Source: Planctomycetota bacterium (GTDB taxonomy: Bacteria; Planctomycetota; Planctomycetia; Pirellulales; Thermoguttaceae). Taken from it: a DNA stretch of 5,113 nucleotides. Below the pieces are notes generated by a model. That model was not told the DNA's origin, did no database searches, and saw nothing but the letters and a program-made list of their open reading frames with translations. The first letter of the stretch is position 1. The number at the start of each line of letters is the position of its first letter. Of this stretch, positions 1-5,113 are shown in pieces. Location of the stretch: positions 1 through 5,113 of the forward strand of contig JAEWUR010000706.1 of the NCBI GenBank assembly GCA_023397045.1, given 5' to 3'. Position numbers and translations under genes: made by a program.

Positions 1-667
1 GATCAACCTTGCCGTTGAGATCAACGAACACGCGATAGGCCGGGTCCTCCTCGACAATCTCCCTTTTGATCGCATCGACGTCTGGATCTGATCCGATAAT
101 GTGACTGGTGATGAAAATATGTGGATTGCATTGACTTTTCAATCCGCCGACAAGCGTGCGCAACGCCGTGGCGAATTGGTCCATCGTACCGCCTTCCATA
201 TTTTCACCGAATTGCAGGACCACGATATCCGGGTTCGCATTCAATTGGTTCTGGATTCTCGCATTGTCCCATGTGGCATAATTCCGCTCGAAGATATCCG
301 CGATATTCAAGATGTTGCCTTCCCAACCGGGTGGCGGATTACCTGCATACCATCGGTCGGGCAGCGGATCGGGGCACGCCACGGCCATGTTGCCGCCGGT
401 GGCCGCGTTAATGCGGTCGGTGAGAACATGGATATAATCCTTGGACATTTCGCTGGCGGCCATACCCCAGTTGCCCTCCAAGGACCAACCGATATAAGGT
501 CCGTGCAGCGAAATACTGTTGCCAAGGAAGAGTATCCTGTCGGCATTCATGTGGCCGAACGAGACGGCCAACGCTTGCGCCTGAAAACTCGATGCCACAA
601 CGCATAGGATTAACGATCGGGCGATCAGTGTCAATGACGGGCGTCGGCGGTACATGGTGTTTTTCAC
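1..667 (-). CDS. Secreted SGNH/GDSL-like hydrolase, N-terminal part (cut by window edge)
   Basis: The reading frame is open from a GTG at 667 to the window edge, giving 222 codons with no stop. A signal peptide is visible: basic residues (YRRR, 6-9), a hydrophobic stretch around residues 12-28, and a probable cleavage after ALA (residue 34). Right after it comes ILFLGNSIS (45-53), which matches SGNH block I with Ser51 as the expected nucleophile; GNS replaces the classical GDS, a common variant. VVLQFGEN (149-156) fits block III, with Asn156 as the oxyanion residue. The C-terminal DxxH block that carries the catalytic Asp and His would lie beyond the window. SGNH enzymes are esterases or lipases, often acting on acetylated polysaccharides; the substrate here cannot be told. 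The GTG start is preferred over ATG at 655 because the Shine-Dalgarno-like AAGGAG (684-679) is 11 bases before it but 23 before the ATG. The gap to the upstream DUF1559 gene is 67 bases with no terminator, so co-transcription is likely. Confidence 0.85.
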   Translation of the reverse strand, partial: MKNTMYRRRPSLTLIARSLILCVVASSFQAQALAVSFGHMNADRILFLGNSISLHGPYIGWSLEGNWGMAASEMSKDYIHVLTDRINAATGGNMAVACPDPLPDRWYAGNPPPGWEGNILNIADIFERNYATWDNARIQNQLNANPDIVVLQFGENMEGGTMDQFATALRTLVGGLKSQCNPHIFITSHIIGSDPDVDAIKREIVEEDPAYRVFVDLNGKVD

Positions 668-678
668 GGTGTCTCTCT

Positions 679-684
679 CTCCTT
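679..684 (-). promoter_or_regulatory. Ribosome binding site of the SGNH hydrolase gene
   Basis: AAGGAG on the minus strand lies 11 bases before the GTG at 667 and runs into a GAGAGAGA tract that offers further weak pairing at shorter spacing. It favours the GTG at 667 over the ATG at 655 as the start. Confidence 0.55.
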
Positions 685-734
685 GGCACGGAACAGGAAT
701 TCGTTGATGGTGATGCGGCTCGCGAGGGATTGGA

Positions 735-1784
735 TCAAAAACCATCGGGAGTTTGCCCATCGGCAATCCATCCGAGCCTTCGCCAGACTCGATTCAAATC
801 AACGCTATCTTGGATGAAACGAACGCTTCCATCGCAGAAGACGGCATTGATGCCGCCGGGATGCCGGCTTCGAGGGCTGGCATAATTTCCCGGCCGGTCC
901 CCTCCCACGCACGGAAGATTGGCCTCCGGCGCATGAGGACTGCCGAGGGTGGGGCAGAAATAGTTGCTCAGATTGTCCGGAGCCGGCGAGTTGGGACCGA
1001 GCGTTACATAGAGGAATTGCAGTCCGGCCCGGCTGCTGTGATACTCGCCGCGATTGTCGTTCTCATCAACACCCTTAAGGTATTCGGCGATCGCCAGCGT
1101 GTTGCTTGTCCCGTCGGTGATGTCCGCCAGCGATGTTCCGCGGTACGGCTGGAACGCAGCCGCGGAATTCACCATGACGCCGTTAAGGTCCTTTTTCGGG
1201 GCAACGCGATACATCAAACCGCTGTCATAGATGTCCCCGTCAGCGAGTCCCGAAAAAATGCCGAGGTAGTTGCCCTTCGGGACATGAACATCCAATCCCC
1301 AACCGATGAAATTGCCGCCCATTCCGTCGCTCGGGCAGAGAAATTCGTTGACGTTCTGTTGCTCGACGGGCAAATTCGACCAAATCGCAGGCTCGTTCCA
1401 AGGGCATCCGATATCGAACTTCGGCCCGTGCAGCGCATCATAGTAGGCCTGTTTCTCGAGAAATGGCAACATGAAGTGAAGATAACATGCCCATTGATAG
1501 CCACCGTAGGTAACATAGTCGGACGCCGTCTCGGAAAACTGGAGTTTCGACATCGTTCCGGGCGGAAACGTCCCTTTTTGCGATTCGAAGTTGTGCATCG
1601 CCAACCCGAGTTGTTTCAGATTGTTGCTGCACTGCATCTTGCGGGCGGCCTCGCGAGCGGCCTGGACCGCCGGCAGCAACAGCGCGATCAGGATGCCGAT
1701 AATCGTAATGACGACCAACAGTTCCACCAGCGTAAAGGCTGCGGCTCTTCGAATGGTTCGATTTGGCTTCCCGTTCGATGGCAT
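735..1784 (-). CDS. DUF1559 protein with type IV prepilin-like N-terminus
   Basis: This is a complete 349-residue protein of the large planctomycete DUF1559 family. Its N-terminus is a prepilin methylation signal: a basic leader (residues 1-16), then AFTLVELLVV (16-25), where cleavage is expected between Ala16 and Phe17, with Glu21 at mature position +5. A hydrophobic helix (17-40) follows, and LLPAVQAAREAAR (36-48) is highly typical of the family. Further family marks are LCPSD (149-153), DITDGTSNT (221-229) and the C-terminal H-X9-DG motif (His308, Asp318-Gly319). GGAGA (1796-1792) lies seven bases before the ATG, a good ribosome binding site. The fold suggests a pseudopilin-like protein held in the cytoplasmic membrane until a prepilin peptidase processes it; the molecular role of the family is not established. 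The upstream PEP-CTERM gene is 141 bases away with a strong hairpin between, so this gene probably begins its own unit with the SGNH gene. Confidence 0.95.
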   Translation of the reverse strand: MPSNGKPNRTIRRAAAFTLVELLVVITIIGILIALLLPAVQAAREAARKMQCSNNLKQLGLAMHNFESQKGTFPPGTMSKLQFSETASDYVTYGGYQWACYLHFMLPFLEKQAYYDALHGPKFDIGCPWNEPAIWSNLPVEQQNVNEFLCPSDGMGGNFIGWGLDVHVPKGNYLGIFSGLADGDIYDSGLMYRVAPKKDLNGVMVNSAAAFQPYRGTSLADITDGTSNTLAIAEYLKGVDENDNRGEYHSSRAGLQFLYVTLGPNSPAPDNLSNYFCPTLGSPHAPEANLPCVGGDRPGNYASPRSRHPGGINAVFCDGSVRFIQDSVDLNRVWRRLGWIADGQTPDGF

Positions 1785-1860
1785 TTCTTCTTCTCCAAAC
1801 CTATCACAAATCCGTCTGGACGCCCGTTACTTCGCTCGTCCGATCCTATTGCATGCTACC

Positions 1861-1897
1861 GCTCACGGATCTCGGAGCCCATCCGAGACCCGTGAGC
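1861..1897 (-). terminator. Strong 16-bp hairpin after the PEP-CTERM gene, possible terminator
   Basis: The arms GCTCACGGATCTCGGA (1861-1876) and TCCGAGACCCGTGAGC (1882-1897) form a 16-bp stem around a five-base loop. The only imperfect pair is A against C in plus-strand RNA but G-U in minus-strand RNA, so the fold is uninterrupted only in the minus-strand transcript. It begins 28 bases after the PEP-CTERM stop codon. No T-run follows, so it is not a textbook intrinsic terminator; it could end transcription with other factors or protect the 3' end of the mRNA. The structure is directly visible; the role is inference. Confidence 0.65.
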
Positions 1898-1925
1898 CGG
1901 CAACCTTCCATCCAGTCGTACTCGA

Positions 1926-2612
1926 CTATCGCTTCCGCCAGGCGTAGGCCAGCATGCCGAACAATCCCATAGCCATTAGAAGTATCGCACTCGGTTCCGG
2001 CACAGCCACGCCGTAGGCTTGAATTTCGGAGATGCGCATGTGGTTTGCACCGCCCGTGCCCAGGTTGTCGGGGTTGGTGAACTCGATCAAGAGGCTCTTG
2101 GTGCCCAGCGAGGCGATGGCCAGGTCCTTGTACATCGCTACGTTCGGCTCCTCGGCAGGAAGATCCATGCTCCAGGCGCCCACCAGCGAGGTGGTGTCGA
2201 GCAACGTGGTCCAACCGGCGGCCAGCGGGTCGGTCGTGTTGGCCGAGTTGCCCATGATCTTCACGGTCTCCGGCGGAACGTCGATAGCGCTCCAAAGCCG
2301 CACGGAGTTCAGGTTGTGGTTCAACCCGGTGTAGACGACCTGACGAATCTCGCCACCGCTGGCATCGTCAACGAAGGTAAGATCGTGGCCGGACACGTCG
2401 CCGTCGAACTTCAGCACCAACCCGTCGACCGCGGTGCTGGGCGAACCGTTCATGGCCCAACTCGCCGTGATCGTTCCCGGCTTGCCAAGCAGCACATCGC
2501 CGGTGGTATCCACAACATAGGGCCAGGCGTAATCCGCGCAGGCAAACCCGGCCGACAAGGCCAGGCCGCACACCGCCAACATAGCAACCAACGTCGTCTG
2601 TCGCAATTGCAT
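1926..2612 (-). CDS. PEP-CTERM exported protein with discoidin-like domain
   Basis: This is a 228-residue exported protein. A signal peptide spans residues 1-26 (Arg4, a hydrophobic core, probable cleavage after ACA). The C-terminus is a PEP-CTERM sorting signal: VPEP (204-207), a hydrophobic helix (about 208-224) and a basic tail WRKR (225-228). In other bacteria such signals are processed by exosortase, which releases the protein to the surface or extracellular matrix; no exosortase is in this window. The middle part (about 40-201) resembles a F5/8 type C (discoidin) beta-sandwich, with GTITASW (46-52), STAVDG (59-64) and the closing ISEIQAYG (194-201). Such domains usually bind carbohydrate, which is inferred here from weak motif similarity. 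The ATG at 2612 is chosen because AGGAG lies seven bases before it and the signal peptide begins there. The frame continues upstream to an ATG at 2705 that overlaps the stop of the preceding gene, but that start would bury the signal peptide behind 31 residues. Confidence 0.9.
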   Translation of the reverse strand: MQLRQTTLVAMLAVCGLALSAGFACADYAWPYVVDTTGDVLLGKPGTITASWAMNGSPSTAVDGLVLKFDGDVSGHDLTFVDDASGGEIRQVVYTGLNHNLNSVRLWSAIDVPPETVKIMGNSANTTDPLAAGWTTLLDTTSLVGAWSMDLPAEEPNVAMYKDLAIASLGTKSLLIEFTNPDNLGTGGANHMRISEIQAYGVAVPEPSAILLMAMGLFGMLAYAWRKR

Positions 2613-2618
2613 GACACA

Positions 2619-2624
2619 TCTCCT
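2619..2624 (-). promoter_or_regulatory. Ribosome binding site that decides the PEP-CTERM start
   Basis: AGGAGA on the minus strand (AGGAG at 2624-2620) is seven bases before the ATG at 2612. It favours this start over the in-frame ATG at 2705. It sits only six bases after the T-run of the upstream hairpin, so transcription ending at that run would exclude it from the message. Confidence 0.75.
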
Positions 2625-2630
2625 ATTGTG

Positions 2631-2680
2631 AAAAAAAGTCCGTGGCGAGTGTTCCGTACACACGGAAGGATCGCTCGCCA
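2631..2680 (-). terminator. Intrinsic terminator-like hairpin and T-run between the FecR and PEP-CTERM genes
   Basis: On the minus strand an outer 7-bp stem (TGGCGAG at 2680-2674 in complement, paired with 2649-2643) and an inner 6-bp stem (TTCCGT with ACGGAA, 2667-2662 and 2657-2652, loop of four) form an imperfect hairpin with an asymmetric internal loop of six against two bases. Five bases later comes a run of seven T (2637-2631). It starts 21 bases after the FecR-gene stop codon. This is the layout of a rho-independent terminator for the sigma-FecR operon, although the internal loop and the five-base gap before the T-run make it weaker than a classical one. Because the PEP-CTERM ribosome binding site follows at once, partial read-through (attenuation) is also possible. 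Confidence 0.65.
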
Positions 2681-2701
2681 TCATTCTCGCACAAGACGCA
2701 C

Positions 2702-4516
2702 TCATTTCTCGTCCCCGCCGCCGGCGCGATCACGAACGCCGGCCGGTTTCAATTCCAGCCGCGGGTCGCCGAAGAGGATCCAGTCGTAGCTGATTGCAGC
2801 ACACGAGGAGTCTCGGTTGTCGTCGGTCACGGTTTCTTTGAATCCGTCCGTGGCGACGAGCGTTAAAAATCGATCGTCGTCGTGGAGCACGACGTCCGGT
2901 AACGTCGCGCCGCTGTATCCGTTGATCTCGCGACGTTTGTAGCGCAATTGGCCATCGACCAGGATCCAAACGTCGGCCGAGACCTCGATTCCCTTCTGCG
3001 ACTCCGTCTCGGTATTGCCCACCATGCAACGAAAACGTTCGATTCGATAACCGGGATTCGATTTTCGCATGGCATCGAGGTCGAACGTGATGCCTGTGTT
3101 CGATTGAAGGAACAGCATCGTGTGATCCGCCGTCGCGAAGTCGATCTCACCCAATTTGGTTTGCACGAACTCGCGGCCTTCGGGACATCGATTGCCCGCC
3201 CAGAGGAACTCCGAGGTGCAATTGGCCGTAGCGCCGAACCCGTCAAAGACATGCCCGGCCGAATCGACCTGAACCGGCCCGGCGGCTCCATCGGGGATGA
3301 AGACGCCGTCGACCATTGGCAACGACTCCACCGGATGGTAGGTTCCGTCGCCCCGCAGGTATTCCGCAAAGGACTGGGGGACCGGATTCGGGATTTCCGA
3401 AAGGGCTCCGGTCGTGGGATCGATGAACCCGTTGCGATGGCCCGAGAACCCGTCCCCCGCGGCAATCACATCGACGAGATCGAGCGTCTTGACCGTTTGC
3501 TTTGGCATCGAATGGACGAACGACACGTTTCTTGTCGGCGAAGCGAACACGGTAATCCCCTTCTCGCCGGCCGCCTCGATCCTTGCCGACTGGTTCGCCT
3601 GCAATGTCTGGCCGATGCCTTGTGCCGTGCCTTCGGTCGCGATCGTCCGAACGTAGACCGATCCGCGGAAGACGTGCGAAGTCGTTCCGCCCTGGCGGTC
3701 CACCTCAACGGCGAACTCCGTGCCCAGATCGGTCACAAGCGCCGTCGGCGTGCGGACGGCAAAGCCCCGGGCCTGCGGTGTTTCGACCATGCCGGTCAGC
3801 CGGCCGACGGCCAAGAAGCCGCCGTTGGTAGTTTCGACCGTATAGGTCGCGGGCCCCTGCAAGATGACTTTCGCGCCGGTGTCATAGGTGATTTCCAACA
3901 GCCCGGAGTCGAGAGCGATTCGATCGCCGAGCGAAACAAAATGCGTGGTCGGTGCGTCTTGAGGATCGGTCCACCGGCAATCGGCGGTCTCGGTAATTCG
4001 TGCGACCGCCGATGTCAGGGTCGCCGCGCGAACGGCGATCGAACCGGCATCGCCAGCGTTCGGCAAAGGTCTCGAAACATAGGTCACCGCCGCGAGAAAG
4101 GCGCCCGCGACAAGCACAACCATCGAAACCAAATAGGCCACGGGCCATCCGGATGTGGCGAAACCGGTCATGGCCGACGTCGCTCGACCGAAGAATCCGA
4201 AGACCGGGGAATGGTCCGATTCGCATTGGATCGGGGGCACGCCCAACAACAGGGTCGAACCGGTGCAACCCGCGGGAGGAAGCCCGTCGGCCACGGGGAA
4301 TTCGCCCACGACCTCGGCGTCATCGGCCTGCTCAGCGCGGAAGTCCCAAAGCAGGTTGGCGTGCAGATTCATCTCCGCAACGTAAAGACGCAACGCGTCG
4401 TCATCGGTGTCCAACAGCGCAGCTAGCCGATCGTGATCCGCAGCATCAAGCCGATCGTCGAACAGGGCATCGATCAGGCGGTACAAATCGTCGCGATGTT
4501 CCGGTCCGCGCGTCAT
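2702..4516 (-). CDS. FecR-domain membrane protein, putative anti-sigma factor, with NPCBM-like C-terminus
   Basis: This is a 604-residue protein. Residues 1-60 form an acidic, leucine-rich helical head (LYRLIDALFDDRL, LRLYVAEMNLHANLLW) typical of planctomycete sigma-linked membrane proteins; it lacks the HxxxCxxC zinc motif of classical ZAS anti-sigma factors. One membrane helix spans about 124-147. A FecR domain follows (about 195-290: VILQGPATY at 217-225, VRTPTALVTDLGTEF at 254-268, VFRGSV at 282-287). The last part (about 460-590) resembles an NPCBM carbohydrate-binding domain: GITFDLDAMR (475-484), IERFRCMVG (492-500), WILVDGQL (517-524), LTLVATDG (551-558) and a closing SYDWILFGDPRLEL. 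The N-terminus should face the cytoplasm and the rest the periplasm. Its ATG overlaps the sigma-gene stop (ATGA) and GGAG lies seven bases before it, so translation is probably coupled. The inferred role is control of the sigma factor in response to an external, perhaps sugar, ligand. It could instead activate or merely accompany the sigma factor. Confidence 0.88.
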   Translation of the reverse strand: MTRGPEHRDDLYRLIDALFDDRLDAADHDRLAALLDTDDDALRLYVAEMNLHANLLWDFRAEQADDAEVVGEFPVADGLPPAGCTGSTLLLGVPPIQCESDHSPVFGFFGRATSAMTGFATSGWPVAYLVSMVVLVAGAFLAAVTYVSRPLPNAGDAGSIAVRAATLTSAVARITETADCRWTDPQDAPTTHFVSLGDRIALDSGLLEITYDTGAKVILQGPATYTVETTNGGFLAVGRLTGMVETPQARGFAVRTPTALVTDLGTEFAVEVDRQGGTTSHVFRGSVYVRTIATEGTAQGIGQTLQANQSARIEAAGEKGITVFASPTRNVSFVHSMPKQTVKTLDLVDVIAAGDGFSGHRNGFIDPTTGALSEIPNPVPQSFAEYLRGDGTYHPVESLPMVDGVFIPDGAAGPVQVDSAGHVFDGFGATANCTSEFLWAGNRCPEGREFVQTKLGEIDFATADHTMLFLQSNTGITFDLDAMRKSNPGYRIERFRCMVGNTETESQKGIEVSADVWILVDGQLRYKRREINGYSGATLPDVVLHDDDRFLTLVATDGFKETVTDDNRDSSCAAISYDWILFGDPRLELKPAGVRDRAGGGDEK

Positions 4517-5097
4517 GGTCGGTCTCCCTCGAAGGGTAGGCCGGGCTTTTCCTTCACCTGCCGCGAGAGACTCCGTTCGATGCACTCGCGCAGTTTCCGA
4601 CGAATACGTTGGACGGCCTTGTAGACCGTATTGGCGGGCCGACCAAGTTCGGCGGCCAACTTGAGCGATGTGATCCGTCGGGCGTATTGTTCCTTGATGA
4701 GATGGCGGTCGGCCGGCGACAGCTTTTCGACGCACCGATGCAACGCCTGCAATTCCTCTTCCAGCAGATCGTCTTCCTTCAACCGGCATGCCGCAATCCG
4801 GTCGAGCAAGGCCTGGTCGAAGTGCAGCCGTTCGCTCTGTTGGCGGCGGCGGTAGTTGTAGACCTCATATTGGGCGATCTGGCATGCCCAACGGACGAAA
4901 TCCGTCCCCGGCGCGAATTGGGCCGACTTGCTCAGCAGGATGACGCAGGTCTGTTGAAAAACCTCCTCGGCGTCGGCCAGACGTGGAAGCAAAGTCACGA
5001 TGTGGCCGAAGATCCGCCGCTGGCTCTGCACGAACAGACGCTGGAACTCGGTCGGGTCGAGCGGCTCGGCAGGCGGTGATTGACGGTTCGATTCCAC
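4513..5097 (-). CDS. ECF-like RNA polymerase sigma factor, Rhodopirellula/Verrucomicrobium type
   Basis: This is a complete 194-residue sigma-70 family protein with only regions 2 and 4. Region 2 (about 17-86) includes the core-binding helix around ADAEEVFQQTCVILL (41-55), then FAPGTDFVRWACQIAQYEVYN (61-81, described here in part) and the basic RRRQQSER (83-90). Region 4 (about 115-175) carries the helix-turn-helix: LSPADRHLI (126-134), ITSLKLAAELGRPANTVYKA (142-161) and RIRRKLRECI (164-173). The FxPGTxFxxWA pattern with a following YRRRQ is characteristic of the sigma subfamily expanded in Planctomycetes and Verrucomicrobia. It would direct RNA polymerase to a specific promoter set. The start is a GTG with AGGAG eight bases before it; an ATG at 5105 is out of frame. 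The stop codon overlaps the start of the FecR-domain gene by four bases, the usual arrangement of an ECF factor and its membrane regulator. Confidence 0.95.
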   Translation of the reverse strand: MESNRQSPPAEPLDPTEFQRLFVQSQRRIFGHIVTLLPRLADAEEVFQQTCVILLSKSAQFAPGTDFVRWACQIAQYEVYNYRRRQQSERLHFDQALLDRIAACRLKEDDLLEEELQALHRCVEKLSPADRHLIKEQYARRITSLKLAAELGRPANTVYKAVQRIRRKLRECIERSLSRQVKEKPGLPFEGDRP

Positions 5098-5105
5098 GAG
5101 GGCAT

Positions 5106-5110
5106 CTCCT
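5106..5110 (-). promoter_or_regulatory. Ribosome binding site of the sigma factor gene (GTG start)
   Basis: AGGAG on the minus strand, eight bases before the GTG at 5097, supports this non-ATG start. The window ends three bases further upstream, so the promoter of the operon cannot be seen. Confidence 0.75.
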
Positions 5111-5113
5111 GAT

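Noticed and set aside
719..726. Palindrome CTCGCGAG between the DUF1559 and SGNH genes
   Set aside because: An 8-base perfect palindrome is too short and too common in GC-rich DNA, has no loop and is not followed by a T-run.
753..1895. Long plus-strand open frame of 380 codons opposite the DUF1559 gene
   Set aside because: It is antisense to a clearly recognised protein, shows no domain or plausible composition, and is what codon bias in a GC-rich gene produces on the other strand.
2651..2655. GGAAC on the minus strand as a possible ECF-type -35 element
   Set aside because: It is part of the hairpin stem, no convincing -10 element follows, and the implied start point would fall on the ribosome binding site.
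2019..2789. Plus-strand open frame of 256 codons opposite the PEP-CTERM gene
   Set aside because: It has no signal, domain or sensible composition and is a mirror of the PEP-CTERM coding frame.
2948..4426. Plus-strand open frame of 492 codons opposite the FecR-domain gene
   Set aside because: Its product is rich in Arg, Gly and His with no recognisable motif, while the minus strand encodes a multi-domain protein with a membrane helix in the same region.
4517..4789. N-terminal extension of the FecR-domain protein by 91 residues into the sigma gene
   Set aside because: The extension lies entirely inside the sigma coding region in another frame. The ATG at 4516 has a ribosome binding site, forms the ATGA overlap and begins a family-typical N-terminus.

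Overview
The window looks like part of a planctomycete chromosome (Planctomycetota, probably the Pirellulales/Lacipirellula type). The evidence is a DUF1559 pseudopilin-like protein with the H-X9-DG signature, an ECF-like sigma factor of the Rhodopirellula/Verrucomicrobium type paired with a membrane FecR-domain protein, and a PEP-CTERM exported protein. The order assignment is inference. No database search was possible.

All five supported genes lie on the minus strand, so they read from right to left. First is an ECF-like sigma factor (5097-4513, GTG start). It overlaps by four bases (ATGA) with a 604-residue single-pass membrane protein (4516-2702) that has a short cytoplasmic anti-sigma-like head, a FecR domain and a C-terminal NPCBM-like carbohydrate-binding domain. 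A hairpin followed by a seven-T run (2680-2631, minus strand) lies just after it. Next is a secreted PEP-CTERM protein with a discoidin-like domain (2612-1926), followed by a strong 16-bp hairpin (1897-1861). Then come a DUF1559 protein with a type IV prepilin N-terminus (1784-735) and the first 222 codons of a secreted SGNH/GDSL-like hydrolase (667-1, cut by the window edge). No gap exceeds 141 bases. I see no RNA genes, mobile elements, CRISPR arrays or genes on the plus strand.

The most economical reading is a surface-signalling and surface-protein cluster. The sigma factor and its coupled membrane partner form one transcription unit that could sense a periplasmic or extracellular carbohydrate ligand. 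The downstream exported proteins (a PEP-CTERM, putatively sugar-binding protein, a pseudopilin-like protein and an SGNH hydrolase) could be its targets or simply neighbours. Two hairpins divide the cluster into sigma-FecR, PEP-CTERM and DUF1559-SGNH blocks. This type of neighbourhood is common in planctomycetes. The less routine points are the hairpin and T-run placed directly before the PEP-CTERM ribosome binding site, the carbohydrate-binding domain on the sigma-coupled membrane protein, and the lower GC of the SGNH gene. I did not find a clearly new system.
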